From NCBI GenBank assembly GCA_038317095.1, contig JBBQBB010000006.1, positions 1 through 64,000 on the forward strand: DNA of 64,000 nt, in the 5' to 3' direction. The DNA comes from JAGXTF01 sp038317095 (GTDB lineage Bacteria; Bacteroidota; Bacteroidia; NS11-12g; UBA955). The notes under the pieces are model-generated. The model was not told where the DNA came from. It ran no database searches and saw only the letters and a program-made list of their open reading frames with translations. The translations under genes and the position numbers were made by a program. Below are positions 8,134 to 17,066 of this stretch, piece after piece (within the stretch, counting starts at the first letter, position 1; each line of letters starts with the position of its first letter).

Positions 8134-8862
8134 ATGAGAACATTTATGCAAGTGAGTAAATTAAAATCAATATTGGGGGGAGTGCTGCTCATGATTTCTT
8201 GTCAGCTAAATGCACAAGATTGGGGTTCGCCAGTTGCCACAGATACTTCTGCTGTGGATTCCACAGCGCCTGCACCGGATGCCAGCGGCGGCTCTGGATG
8301 GGGCGGAACCAAAGAACCAGAAATGCCCAAACGGGCAATCTATAAGCGGTTTAACCCGCCTTATGATACCATGCGTGAAATTATTTATTACGAAGGTGTG
8401 ATAGAGGATGAGGGAGAATTTCCAGAAAAAAATGGGGCCGATTCCATGTATTGGAGGGCAAAAAAGTTTTTACTGAAGCGATATGGCAAAGAAAATTTGA
8501 AAAAATGGGTTGTAGAAGACAAGAAAAACGAACGCATCACCCTAAAATTGGCTATACCTATGGTTGTAAAAATGGGAGAGTACAAAAAAACTGATGCAGG
8601 TATTCTGGAATATAAATTAACAATTCGATTTAAAGACGGCAGATATAAGTATCAATTTGGGAATTTTGTTCATATTCAGTCGCCAAATGGTTTGGGTAAA
8701 GAGTCTTCTAAGACCTACCATGAGTATTATTTGAAGCTTAAAAAGGGCTATGAGGCAAGTGACAGGTATCTTTTGGCAGCGGATAGAGAGGTACATGAAG
8801 TAGTTTTAGGACTGAAGAAAACATTGCACGAGCCATACCAACCTGACGAAGATGATTGGTAA
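8134..8862 (+). CDS. Exported DUF4468-like protein of unknown function
   Basis: About 242 residues. The ATG at 8134 (or 8146) gives a signal peptide ending near SCQLNAQ; the frame opens earlier at TTG 8101 but without a signal-like start. After a low-complexity serine/proline/glycine stretch, the core (SMYWRAKKFLLKRYG ... YKLTIRFKDGRYKYQFGNF) has the layout of DUF4468, a TBP-like fold found in Bacteroidota secreted proteins. It is followed by a strong terminator, so it is a single-gene unit. A possible promoter TATCTTCG lies just before 8101. Role unknown. Confidence 0.6.
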   Translation: MRTFMQVSKLKSILGGVLLMISCQLNAQDWGSPVATDTSAVDSTAPAPDASGGSGWGGTKEPEMPKRAIYKRFNPPYDTMREIIYYEGVIEDEGEFPEKNGADSMYWRAKKFLLKRYGKENLKKWVVEDKKNERITLKLAIPMVVKMGEYKKTDAGILEYKLTIRFKDGRYKYQFGNFVHIQSPNGLGKESSKTYHEYYLKLKKGYEASDRYLLAADREVHEVVLGLKKTLHEPYQPDEDDW

Positions 8863-8881
8863 GACTGAAAATATATAGAAA

Positions 8882-8913
8882 AAACCACCCAAAAACATTG
8901 GGTGGTTTTTTTT
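8882..8913 (+). terminator. Rho-independent terminator
   Basis: Perfect 10-bp stem AAACCACCCA / TGGGTGGTTT (8882-8891, 8899-8908), 7-base loop, then a run of T to 8913. It separates the DUF4468-like gene from the ribosomal protein operon. Confidence 0.9.
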
Positions 8914-8958
8914 GTAGGAACAAATGTAGAGTATACACAAAAAAAAGTTGTGTATATC

Positions 8959-8989
8959 TTGCATTAAGAAAAGAAAAGTGGTACTTTTG
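8959..8989 (+). promoter_or_regulatory. Ribosomal operon promoter (TTG-N20-TACTTTTG)
   Basis: A TTG at 8959-8961, 20 bp of spacer and TACTTTTG at 8982-8989 fit the Bacteroidota housekeeping promoter very well. The predicted start is near 8995, about 25 bases before the rplM GTG start. Confidence 0.75.
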
Positions 8990-9020
8990 CAACCCCAAAT
9001 TTAACGAGAAGAGTACAAAC

Positions 9021-9464
9021 GTGAATCCGCTTAGCACATACAAAACAGCTTCAGCTAACAAGTCTACCGTGAATAAACGGTGGTTTGTAGTGGATGCAGA
9101 GGGCGAGACCTTAGGTCGCCTGGCATCAAGAATTGCCTACGTTCTCCGAGGCAAAAACAAACCGGACTACACACCACATGTCGATTGTGGTGACAATATA
9201 ATCGTGATCAATGCGGAAAAAATTCGCATGACAGGTAAGAAATTTGACAATTTCGAATACCTGAGACACACTGGTTATCCAGGGGGTCAGCGTTCTACAC
9301 TCGCCAAAAATGTTAAACCTACCAGGTTGATAGAAATGGCTGTAAAAGGAATGTTGCCTAAAAACAAACTTGGAAGCCGCCTTTTCACAAATCTATACGC
9401 GTTTGAAGGCAGCCAGCACAATCATGAAGCGCAAAAACCTGAAATTTTAAAATTTGATAACTGA
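9021..9464 (+). CDS. rplM: 50S ribosomal protein L13
   Basis: 147 residues with the full L13 fold: WFVVDAEGETLGRLASRIA, PHVDCGDNIIVINAEKI, HTGYPGG and the final AF.GSQHNHEAQKP. The start is GTG at 9021 (NPLSTYKTASANKSTV), which aligns with other family members. The reading frame continues upstream to 8856 but crosses the terminator and promoter, so that part is not coding. First gene of the rplM-rpsI-rpsB-tsf operon. Confidence 0.96.
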   Translation: MNPLSTYKTASANKSTVNKRWFVVDAEGETLGRLASRIAYVLRGKNKPDYTPHVDCGDNIIVINAEKIRMTGKKFDNFEYLRHTGYPGGQRSTLAKNVKPTRLIEMAVKGMLPKNKLGSRLFTNLYAFEGSQHNHEAQKPEILKFDN

Positions 9465-9471
9465 GAAACCT

Positions 9472-9852
9472 ATGATAAATACCTCAGGAAGAAGGAAAGC
9501 AGCAGTTGCTAGAGTATACCTTACAGAAGGAACAGGACAAATAACCATTAACAAACGTGCATTTGAAGTTTATTTCCCATTGTCTTGGCACCGCACAGGA
9601 ATTCAAAGTCCATTGACCTTAACTGGCAATGAAACTAAATTTGATGTTTCCGTGAATGTGCGCGGCGGTGGTTCAAGTGGACAAGCAGCAGCTGTTCGTT
9701 TGGGTATAGCAAAAGCCTTAGTAGACCATGATGCTGAATTGAAATCAGCTTTGCGCACTGCTGGCTTTATGACCCGTGATTCTCGTGTTGTAGAACGCAA
9801 AAAACCAGGCCAGAAAAAGGCACGCAAAAGATTCCAATTCTCTAAACGTTAA
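9472..9852 (+). CDS. rpsI: 30S ribosomal protein S9
   Basis: 126 residues starting MINTSGRRKAAVARVYL, with the conserved GRRKxAxARV amino terminus, GGGxSGQAxAxRxGIAKAL core and basic tail ending FQFSKR, which in S9 reaches the P-site tRNA. The ATG at 9472 is chosen over the upstream TTG because GRRK starts near residue 5 in the family. Starts 7 bases after the rplM stop. Confidence 0.96.
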   Translation: MINTSGRRKAAVARVYLTEGTGQITINKRAFEVYFPLSWHRTGIQSPLTLTGNETKFDVSVNVRGGGSSGQAAAVRLGIAKALVDHDAELKSALRTAGFMTRDSRVVERKKPGQKKARKRFQFSKR

Positions 9853-9861
9853 AAGAAAAGT

Positions 9862-10614
9862 ATGGCTTATAATCAACAAGATCTTATGGATGCAGGTGTA
9901 CACTTTGGTCACCTTACCCGCAAGTGGAATCCAAAATTTGCTCCTTATATTTTTATGGAACAAAATGGAATACATATTATCGATCTTAAAAAAACCGAAG
10001 CTAAGTTAGAGGAAGCTAAAGCTGCGATCCGTAATATCGCAAAAAGTGGTCGCAAGATCATGTTCGTGGCAACCAAAAAACAAGCAAAAGAAATAATCAT
10101 TGAGCAAGCAACCAAATCCAATATGCCTTTCGTTACTGAACGTTGGTTGGGTGGAATGCTTACCAATTTTCAAACTGTAAGACGCAGCGTAAAACGCATG
10201 CAGACTATAGATCGCATGGCTACCGATGGTACGGTTCAGCATATCAACAAAAAAGAACGTTTGATGTTGGGCCGTGAAAGAGAAAAGCTAGGCCGCATGC
10301 TGGGTGGTATTGAAGACATGAGCAAATTGCCGGGTGCCATTTTTTTGGTGGATGTTAAACGCGAGCACCTTGCTATAGCAGAGGCAGTGCGTTTGGGAAT
10401 TCCAACTTTTGCTTTGGTGGACACAAATTCTGACCCTACACTTGTAGATTTCCCAATCCCAGGCAATGATGATGCGAGCAAAAGCATAAGCATAATTGTA
10501 AATGAATTGAATGATGCTATCATTGAAGGTTTGCAAGAACGCCGCCGTGAGAAACCAGAAGAAGATGCGCCAGTTGCTGAAAAAGTTGCCGAAAATGCAA
10601 CCGTTGAGGCTTAA
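9862..10614 (+). CDS. rpsB: 30S ribosomal protein S2
   Basis: 250 residues with the S2 signatures: AGVHFGHLTRKWNPKFAPYI at residues 11-30, RWLGGMLTNFQTV, and PGAIFLVDVKREHLAIAEA. A short acidic tail follows. It sits 9 bases after rpsI and ahead of tsf. Confidence 0.97.
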   Translation: MAYNQQDLMDAGVHFGHLTRKWNPKFAPYIFMEQNGIHIIDLKKTEAKLEEAKAAIRNIAKSGRKIMFVATKKQAKEIIIEQATKSNMPFVTERWLGGMLTNFQTVRRSVKRMQTIDRMATDGTVQHINKKERLMLGREREKLGRMLGGIEDMSKLPGAIFLVDVKREHLAIAEAVRLGIPTFALVDTNSDPTLVDFPIPGNDDASKSISIIVNELNDAIIEGLQERRREKPEEDAPVAEKVAENATVEA

Positions 10615-10644
10615 TCACACTTTTTAGAACTAATAATGACAACT

Positions 10645-11475
10645 ATGAGCATAACTGCTTCAGACGTAAATAAATTACGCCAAATGACAGGCGCGGGTTT
10701 GATGGATTGTAAAAAAGCCCTTACCGAAACCAACGGCGATTTTGAATCCGCTGTTGACTTTCTTCGTAAAAAAGGAGCCAAAATTTCTGCGAACCGCGCC
10801 GATCGACAAGCCTCAGAAGGTGCAATTATTGCCCTTACAGGAAACAATGGCAAAAAAGGTATAATCATTAAATTGACTTGCGAAACGGATTTTGTCGGTA
10901 AAAATGAAGATTTTGTTGCTTTTGCAAATGAAATAGCCAACGCAGCGCTGAAGAATGAGCCCACAGATTTGGAAGCGCTTAAAAATTTAGAGATTTCTGG
11001 CGGAACCATAGCGTCTCGTCTCTTAGACGAAGTGGCAAAAATTGGAGAAAAAATTGATGTTGTTACCTACGAGTTATTAAGCGGAGAAAATATCGTCGCC
11101 TATATACATGGTGCAAATAGAATTGGCGTGTTGGTTTCTTTAAACTTGGCTCCCAATGATGCAAACATTGCTGCAGGTAAAGACATAGCGATGCAAATCG
11201 CTGCCATGAACCCAGTGGCAGTGGATAAGGCAGATGTTGACGCTACTGTGGTGCAGCGCGAGATGGAAATTGGCCGCGAACAAGCACGGGCAGAAGGCAA
11301 GCCAGAAGCAATTTTAGATAAAATCGCGCAAGGCAAGTTGGAGAAATTTTACAAAGACAACACGCTGCTAAATCAAGAATTTGTGAAGGATAGTTCAAAA
11401 ACCGTTTCAAAAATGCTTGATGAAGTTGAAAAAGGACTTACGATTGGAACCTTCAAAAGGGTCCAATTGGGATAA
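10645..11475 (+). CDS. tsf: Translation elongation factor Ts
   Basis: Guanine-nucleotide exchange factor for EF-Tu. It has the amino-terminal UBA-type helix bundle (VNKLRQMTGAGLMDCKKAL), the signature LTCETDFVGKNEDF, and two repeats of the dimer-like core domain. About 276 residues, normal for the phylum. The ATG at 10645 (MSITASDVNK) fits the family better than the one at 10636. Followed at once by a terminator. Confidence 0.96.
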   Translation: MSITASDVNKLRQMTGAGLMDCKKALTETNGDFESAVDFLRKKGAKISANRADRQASEGAIIALTGNNGKKGIIIKLTCETDFVGKNEDFVAFANEIANAALKNEPTDLEALKNLEISGGTIASRLLDEVAKIGEKIDVVTYELLSGENIVAYIHGANRIGVLVSLNLAPNDANIAAGKDIAMQIAAMNPVAVDKADVDATVVQREMEIGREQARAEGKPEAILDKIAQGKLEKFYKDNTLLNQEFVKDSSKTVSKMLDEVEKGLTIGTFKRVQLG

Positions 11476-11489
11476 AATTTAACGAATTG

Positions 11490-11520
11490 AAAGGCTGTTT
11501 GAAAAAACAGCCTTTTTTTT
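11490..11520 (+). terminator. Rho-independent terminator after tsf
   Basis: AAAGGCTGTTT (11490-11500) pairs with AAACAGCCTTT (11505-11515) around a GAAA tetraloop, with T continuing to 11520. It ends the rplM-tsf operon and leaves pyrH with its own promoter. Confidence 0.92.
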
Positions 11521-11590
11521 GTGAAAAAAAATACTGAATGTGTTTGATTCAAAATAGTGAAATCAAAAGAAACCAACAACGACTAACACT

Positions 11591-11598
11591 TAACTTTG
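11591..11598 (+). promoter_or_regulatory. Predicted pyrH promoter, -7 box TAACTTTG
   Basis: Exact consensus -7 box ending 9 bases before the ATG at 11608. Transcription would begin within about 5 bases of the start codon, so pyrH is probably leaderless or nearly so. No clear TTG at the -33 position. Confidence 0.6.
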
Positions 11599-11607
11599 CA
11601 AACCGGA

Positions 11608-12318
11608 ATGAAATACAAAAGAGTTCTTTTAAAATTAAGCGGCGAAAGCTTGCAAGGCACACAACAATACGGAATTGACCCTGCAATGCTAGAGCAGTAT
11701 GCCAAAGAAGTTAAAGCAGTTGCCGATTTGGGTATTGAAGTATCCGTTGTAATTGGGGGTGGGAATATCTTTAGAGGTCTCAAAGGTGCCCAAGGCGGTG
11801 TTGTGGATAGAGCAACTGGCGATTATATGGGTATGCTTGCTACCATGATAAATGCTATGGCATTGCAAGGTGCATTTGAAAAACAAGGCATGTATACCAG
11901 GCTTTTGTCTGCCATTAAAATGGAGCAAGTGAGTGAACCCTTTATTCGCCGCCGCGCCATTCGACACCTTGAAAAGGGAAGGGTAGTGATTTTTGGCGCA
12001 GGTACTGGCAATCCATATTTCACAACGGATACCGCCGCATCTCTTAGGGCGGTAGAAATTGAAGCGGATGTAGTAATTAAAGGCACCCGGGTAGATGGAA
12101 TTTATTCTGCTGATCCCGAAAAAGACCCAACAGCAGTGAAATTTGATGAAATCAGTTTTAAAGAAGTATACAGATTGGGACTCGAAGTAATGGATTTAAC
12201 GGCAATTACCCTTTGTCAAGAAAACAAAAAGCCCATCATCGTATTTGATATGAACAAAGAAGGGAATTTCAAACGATTGATGTTGGGTGAAAATGTGGGC
12301 ACTTTGGTTCGGGAATAA
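11608..12318 (+). CDS. pyrH: Uridylate kinase PyrH
   Basis: Hexameric bacterial UMP kinase, phosphorylating UMP to UDP. 236 residues: LLKLSGESLQG (phosphate loop) near residue 7, VVIGGGNIFRG, RATGDYMGMLATMINAMAL, FGAGTGNPYFTTDTAA, and the ADVVIKGTRVDGIYSADP nucleotide-binding segment. The ATG at 11608 (MKYKRVLLKLSG) is used; the frame also opens at TTG 11596, but this overlaps the -7 promoter box. Confidence 0.96.
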   Translation: MKYKRVLLKLSGESLQGTQQYGIDPAMLEQYAKEVKAVADLGIEVSVVIGGGNIFRGLKGAQGGVVDRATGDYMGMLATMINAMALQGAFEKQGMYTRLLSAIKMEQVSEPFIRRRAIRHLEKGRVVIFGAGTGNPYFTTDTAASLRAVEIEADVVIKGTRVDGIYSADPEKDPTAVKFDEISFKEVYRLGLEVMDLTAITLCQENKKPIIVFDMNKEGNFKRLMLGENVGTLVRE

Positions 12319-12342
12319 ACGCTACAAAAACCAATAAGCATA

Positions 12343-12368
12343 AAAAAAGCCCTAATTAGGGCTTTTTT
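12343..12368. terminator. Bidirectional terminator between pyrH and rpsT
   Basis: A 26-bp perfect palindrome (six A, then GCCCTAATTAGGGC, then six T) serves both convergent genes. Confidence 0.92.
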
Positions 12369-12385
12369 ATTGGGTTAAATAGCGT

Positions 12386-12640
12386 TTATGCCAATGCAGT
12401 AACATGCTTTTGCAAGCTACTTTTTAAATTGCTGGCTTTGTTCTTGTGGATGATATTCTTTTTGGCAAGTTTGTCCAATGCGCTGATTGCAGTTAAAAAC
12501 AATGCTTGGGCTTCACTTTTGTTGGCCGATTTACGCAAGTTTTTTACAATATTACGCGTAGTTTTATGCTGATAGCGGTTGCGATCACGTTTGGCCTCAT
12601 TAGACCTGATTCTTTTGATTGAAGACTTATGGTTTGCCAT
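12386..12640 (-). CDS. rpsT: 30S ribosomal protein S20
   Basis: 84 residues, starting MANHKSSIKRIRSNEAKRDR, all helical and lysine-rich as in S20. The start at 12640 follows directly from its -7 box at 12659-12666; longer in-frame starts upstream cross that promoter. Convergent with pyrH, sharing a terminator. Confidence 0.95.
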   Translation of the reverse strand: MANHKSSIKRIRSNEAKRDRNRYQHKTTRNIVKNLRKSANKSEAQALFLTAISALDKLAKKNIIHKNKASNLKSSLQKHVTALA

Positions 12641-12658
12641 TTTTTCTAAAAAGGACTG

Positions 12659-12666
12659 CAAAAATA
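12659..12666 (-). promoter_or_regulatory. Predicted rpsT promoter, -7 box TATTTTTG
   Basis: TAnnTTTG on the minus strand, about 18 bases before the rpsT ATG. Confidence 0.55.
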
Positions 12667-12839
12667 CGATATATTTTCTATTTAGCAAAAGATTCTTCAA
12701 TAAAATCTTCATAATATGAAAAAATCAAATGGCCATAATTTAACAGTGGTAGACCTGTACTACATATGTTTGTAATAAGAAAAAATATATTGGCGTTATT
12801 GTGTTACTAATATTGGTGGACAACTTAATATTCTCAAAC

Positions 12840-13049
12840 TCAAACCGCACTTAGTTTTTCTCCGTTATATTTGGGCATATTTATCCAAAACGCTAATATC
12901 ATATACACAATTACTGGCGACCCTAAAGCTAACAAACTGGCATACACAAAAAATCAACGAATACGCTTTGTACTCAAGCCCATTTTTTCGCCAAGCTTTG
13001 AGCATACCCCAAAAGCTTTTGCTTCTATGATATTTTTTAATACGGACAT
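12840..13049 (-). pseudogene. PspC-like small membrane protein, one in-frame TGA
   Basis: Reading the minus strand from ATG 13049 gives MSVLKNIIEAKAFGVCSKLG, then EKMGLSTKRIR, a TGA (12954-12956), then FFVYASLLALGSPVIVYMIL and a further 18 residues to a stop at 12840-12842. This is the complete layout of the roughly 70-residue Bacteroidota PspC-family protein (FGVCxxLGEKMGI, RIRxxFIYxS, GSPxxxYxxLAFW). Only codon 32 is wrong. Either the gene is freshly dead or the base call is. The wild-type codon would probably be Leu or Trp. It accounts for most of the gap between rpsT and the PKD gene. Confidence 0.7.
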
Positions 13050-13077
13050 ATACAACAAAATAGTCTTTTAAATTGAT

Positions 13078-13110
13078 TTTTGAAAATATTGGTATTTTTT
13101 ATTACTTTTG
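13078..13110 (+). promoter_or_regulatory. Promoter of the PKD/beta-helix gene (TTTTG-N20-TACTTTTG)
   Basis: TTTTG at 13078-13082, 20 bp, then TACTTTTG at 13103-13110. Both boxes and spacing fit the Bacteroidota consensus. The start codon (TTG 13127) lies 17 bases beyond. Confidence 0.7.
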
Positions 13111-13126
13111 ATATAAAAATATCTTT

Positions 13127-16100
13127 TTGAGATACACACTTAAATATTCATTCTTAATTGTTTTAAACTTATTTTTTTGCATAACTTCTTATGCTAAAAC
13201 ATTTTACATAAAACCAACGGGAAATAATTCTTCCAATGGATACTCAATTGCCAATGCATGGCAAAGTATTTCTAAAATAAATGGAACTACATTTTCTGCT
13301 GGCGATTCTATTTTATTTGAAGGGGGTAGCACTTTTAATGGCTCTATTTATTTTTCGCCATCTACTTTTGGTACAGCCCAAAAGCCAATTTTGATAAGTA
13401 GCTATGGTAGTTCAAAAGCCATTATTAATGCAGAAAATTCTTATGGATTATTTGCTTATAACAATGGTGGTTTTCAAGTCGATAATTTAATTTTTGAAGG
13501 TTCGGGTTCTTCTTCAAATACAGATGTTGGCGTCCTTTTTTATATGGATTTAACTAACAATCAAAAATTGTCAAATATAACGATTAAAAACGTTGAAGCT
13601 AAGGGCTTTAAAAAAGCCGGAATTGAAATTTCATCCTATCCTTCTGATAATAGTAGAAGTGGGTATAACAATATTAAAATTTTAAATTGCATGGCATTTA
13701 ACAATGGACTAGTAGGTATAAGCATTGTTGCAAATTTTAAAATTAATGATACATTACATAACCATAAAAATATTCAAATATTAAATTGCATTGCTCACCA
13801 TAATGATGGTATTTTAAATTATACCCAACATTGTGGAAGTGGGATAGTGGTGGGGCAGGCTGATAGCTGTGTAATTGCATATTGCGAGGCTTACGAAAAT
13901 GGTAAAAATAGTAATTTCCCCGGAGCTGGCCCCGTAGGTATTTGGTCATGGGATAGTAAATTTGTAAAAATTGAGTATTGTTATTCACACCATAATCGTA
14001 CACAAACTGTTGATGGTGGAGGTTTTGATTTAGACGGTGGTGTGCAATATTCAGTGATGCAATACAATTATTCTTTCGCCAATGATGGACCCGGTTTTTT
14101 AATTGCTCAATTTACAGGAGCCCGTAAAATGAAGAATAATATTGTACGCTATAATATTAGTGAAAAAGATGGTAAAAAGGTCAGTTTACTTATTTGGAGT
14201 GGCGACCCTGCAGGTACGGTTACTACAGAAAAAATTGATGTTTACAATAATACCATTTATATTGATACTGTTGGAAATCCCCTTGCCAATGCAGCTTTGG
14301 CAGTTTATAATAATTATGGAAGTATGAAAGATATTAGAATTTGCAACAATATATTTATGGCAAAAAACAATGTTAATTTGGTAGATTTATATCCTTGTTT
14401 AAATTTAAAATTTTATAACAATGCCTATTATGATTTTGGAAATGGGTTTAAATTTAAGGACAATGGTACTACTTATACTAATTTAAACAATTGGCGGAAT
14501 GCTACTAATCAAGAAATATATGGCGGTAAAAATGTAGGTTTTAGAATTAATCCTAATTTAATTAATGCTGGCAAAGCTGGATCAATAAGTAACGTAGATT
14601 CTTTGAAAACTATTGCAGAATATAGATTTCAGGGAGGAAGTAATTTAATTGGGAAAGGTATTTTTATAGATTCGCTTTTAGGAATTAAAAATCTGGTAAA
14701 AGATTATTTTGGCGATACGGTTGTTTTTAATCAACAATTTTCTATTGGAGCAAGTGAAATTCCTATGCCAAAACCAATGTTTAATACTAGTAATAATTGT
14801 GTTAATAAATTAATTTTCTTTGAAAATAAAAGTGAAAAAAGCCTAAAATATTTTTGGAAATTTGGCGATGGTAATTTTTCGTCTGTTGCACAGCCTGCTT
14901 ACAAATATTTAAATGCTGGAAATTACACCATTACATTAATAGCCGAAGGTAAATATGGCTATAAAGATTCTGTTAAAAAAAGTATAACGATTTATGCTTT
15001 ACCTAAAGCCATTTTTACAACAATTAATGGATGTCTTAATGATACTTTTAAACCTAAAAATTTAAGTATAAATAGCACCACTTACAAATGGCATTTGGGC
15101 AATGGAGATAGTTCTTCTTTTGCTAATCCTAAGATACAATATAAAAGTGCTGGTAGTTATAACGTTAAATTAATTGCCAATCAACAAGAATTATGTTTTG
15201 ATACTTTGCAAAAAATAGTTGAAGTATACCCACTTCCAATTGCAAGTTTTTTTGCATCAAATAAATGCATAAATGACAGTGTGGAAGTAAAAAATAATTC
15301 AACAAATACTTTTACTTATCTTTGGAATATGGGTAATGGCGATACTTTAGTTCATCCGAGTTCTTTCAAATATAAATATTCAAATGCAGGAAATTACACT
15401 ATTGAGTTAATCGCAAAATCTATCAATGGATGTGTAAATAAAAATATGCAAATGCTTACTATTTATTCATTACCTAAAGCATTATTTAATGTGCAAAATA
15501 ATTGCATATATCAATCTACAGTATTTCATAATTTAAGCGCTGATAGTTGTATGTACAATTGGCAATTTACAAGTGTAGACAGTTCAAGGTTGCAAAATCC
15601 GCAATTTGTGTTTTTAGAAGCTAAAAAGTACAACGTAAGTTTGAACATTTTAGATAAAAACGGGTGCAAAAATAGTGTGGTTAAAAATGTTGAAATATAT
15701 AGACTGCCAAATGCTCGTTTTAGTTACATACAAACAAACAATACATTTAAATTATCTCCTTTCGATACATTGAATTCAAGCTATGAATGGCAATTCCCTG
15801 ATAGTATAATCCAAAATAAAATAGCTGAATATAAACCCAAACAAAGTGGAGATTTTGTAGTAAAATTAAAAGTAAAAAACGCAAATAATTGTGATTCTAA
15901 TTTTCAAATATTAATTCCTTTTCAAAAAACCAATTTTAAGCAAAATAAAGTTTCAGATATTCAACTCCAAGCTTTTTCCAATCCATTTTCAGAAAGTACT
16001 TTTATTCATTATTCGTTAAATATCCGCAGCCATGTATCGCTAGCTATTGTTAACAACGAAGGCAAAATTTATAATGTATTTAACAATAAATTGCAAAATC

Positions 16101-16213
16101 AAGGTTTACAAAAGCTAGAACTTGGAAGTACTATTTTTAAAAGTAGTGGTTTATATACCGTTCAATTAGTAATAGAGGGAAAATTGTATTTTTTTAAGGT
16201 GTTGAAGCTTTAA
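13127..16213 (+). CDS. Large secreted beta-helix / PKD-repeat protein with T9SS type A tail
   Basis: 1028 residues from a TTG start that fits the promoter and gives a signal peptide (YSFLIVLNLFFCITSYA). Residues 25-540 look like a right-handed parallel beta-helix of the pectate-lyase/NosD type (many N-rich turns, YNNTIYIDTVG, NNIVRYNISE). About four and a half PKD-type repeats follow (roughly 548-940), each with a cysteine near its start and a W.[FM]G.GD turn (WKFGDGN, WHLGNGD, WNMGNGD). The last 80 residues (FSNPFSESTFIHYSL ... GLYTVQLV) form a type A Por-secretion sorting domain. Probably a cell-surface or secreted polysaccharide-binding or -degrading protein. Codon use is visibly more AT-rich than neighbouring housekeeping genes, suggesting transfer. 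Confidence 0.85.
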   Translation: MRYTLKYSFLIVLNLFFCITSYAKTFYIKPTGNNSSNGYSIANAWQSISKINGTTFSAGDSILFEGGSTFNGSIYFSPSTFGTAQKPILISSYGSSKAIINAENSYGLFAYNNGGFQVDNLIFEGSGSSSNTDVGVLFYMDLTNNQKLSNITIKNVEAKGFKKAGIEISSYPSDNSRSGYNNIKILNCMAFNNGLVGISIVANFKINDTLHNHKNIQILNCIAHHNDGILNYTQHCGSGIVVGQADSCVIAYCEAYENGKNSNFPGAGPVGIWSWDSKFVKIEYCYSHHNRTQTVDGGGFDLDGGVQYSVMQYNYSFANDGPGFLIAQFTGARKMKNNIVRYNISEKDGKKVSLLIWSGDPAGTVTTEKIDVYNNTIYIDTVGNPLANAALAVYNNYGSMKDIRICNNIFMAKNNVNLVDLYPCLNLKFYNNAYYDFGNGFKFKDNGTTYTNLNNWRNATNQEIYGGKNVGFRINPNLINAGKAGSISNVDSLKTIAEYRFQGGSNLIGKGIFIDSLLGIKNLVKDYFGDTVVFNQQFSIGASEIPMPKPMFNTSNNCVNKLIFFENKSEKSLKYFWKFGDGNFSSVAQPAYKYLNAGNYTITLIAEGKYGYKDSVKKSITIYALPKAIFTTINGCLNDTFKPKNLSINSTTYKWHLGNGDSSSFANPKIQYKSAGSYNVKLIANQQELCFDTLQKIVEVYPLPIASFFASNKCINDSVEVKNNSTNTFTYLWNMGNGDTLVHPSSFKYKYSNAGNYTIELIAKSINGCVNKNMQMLTIYSLPKALFNVQNNCIYQSTVFHNLSADSCMYNWQFTSVDSSRLQNPQFVFLEAKKYNVSLNILDKNGCKNSVVKNVEIYRLPNARFSYIQTNNTFKLSPFDTLNSSYEWQFPDSIIQNKIAEYKPKQSGDFVVKLKVKNANNCDSNFQILIPFQKTNFKQNKVSDIQLQAFSNPFSESTFIHYSLNIRSHVSLAIVNNEGKIYNVFNNKLQNQGLQKLELGSTIFKSSGLYTVQLVIEGKLYFFKVLKL

Positions 16214-16229
16214 ATTATCTAATCTATTT

Positions 16230-16343
16230 ATGCAAAAAATAGTAAGCATTTTAATTTTCTTATTTTGGTATATTTTCACTTCTTATGGACAGGTAGATCG
16301 TAGCAATAAATTAAATTTCGGCTTAGAAATTACGCGTCGATGA
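16230..16343 (+). pseudogene. 5' stub of an exported protein gene
   Basis: ATG at 16230 opens a 37-codon frame with a good signal peptide (MQKIVSILIFLFWYIFTSYG) and then LNFGLEITRR before a TGA. Nothing recognisable continues in frame. It sits 17 bp after the PKD gene and looks like the front end of a second secreted protein truncated during the IS insertion and decay seen downstream. Confidence 0.45.
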
Positions 16344-16531
16344 AATGTTAAATTATGACCAATTATTAAAATAACTAAAAATAAAAATGTAAAAGATATT
16401 CAACTTCTTTTCACAATTTTTCAAACAAAGAAAAACTTTAAAGTTACAAGTAATCAAAGTCATTTTTTGCCATTATTTTGGAATGATAGTAATACAAATG
16501 AGAAAATTTTAAATTGCTAACTACTTATTAA

Positions 16532-16912
16532 CTCATTATTGGCATACCAAAAAGATTATAGAAAGCAGTTTTACGCAGAGTCGTAGCCTATCATGAAGAA
16601 AAAAATACAACCATTGAAATCATTACAAACAATGTAAATTGGCAGGTATCAACAGTTGCAGCTCTGTACAAAAGACGCTGGGATATCGAAACCTTCTTCA
16701 AACTTATAAAACAGAATCTAAATATTAAAACATTTGTGAGCACCAGCCCTAATGCTGTTAAATCCCAAATATTTGTAGCATTGATAGCCTATTTGCTTCT
16801 AGAATTATTAAGAAGAGTAAATTCAATCTGTAAGACTTTTATTCCTTGTTTTCAAAAGTTAATCCTGGTATTTACAAGGGTTTGCAATCGATTTATTCAT
16901 AAATCTTCCTAA
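16532..16912 (+). mobile_element. IS4-family transposase remnant (C-terminal part)
   Basis: The frame ending at TAA 16910-16912 reads LRRVVAYHEEKNTTIEIITN, then ALYKRRWDIETFFKLIKQNL. The latter holds the Y-x2-R-x3-E-x6-K signature of IS4-type DDE transposases. An in-frame TAG at 16559-16561 and the absence of the amino-terminal half, including the first two catalytic aspartates, show that it is dead. I could not find matching terminal inverted repeats. Confidence 0.8.
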
Positions 16913-17066
16913 AGTTTGGATGAGTGTGATTAAATAAGAATAAAGCTGTTAAATTTAGAACTTGGAATAGTTTTGTCAAGAATGACTCAATCGTTAATGA
17001 GAATCCAAAATTCAGAAAGTATTATAGAATAATGGATTTTAAACTAATGATTGTTCATCCGGGAAT

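Noticed and set aside
8856..9020. 55-residue amino-terminal extension of L13
   Set aside because: It would span the terminator at 8882-8913 and the promoter at 8959-8989; GTG 9021 gives the normal protein.
13743..14003. 86-codon minus-strand frame inside the PKD gene
   Set aside because: Shadow of the long beta-helix coding frame; no motif.
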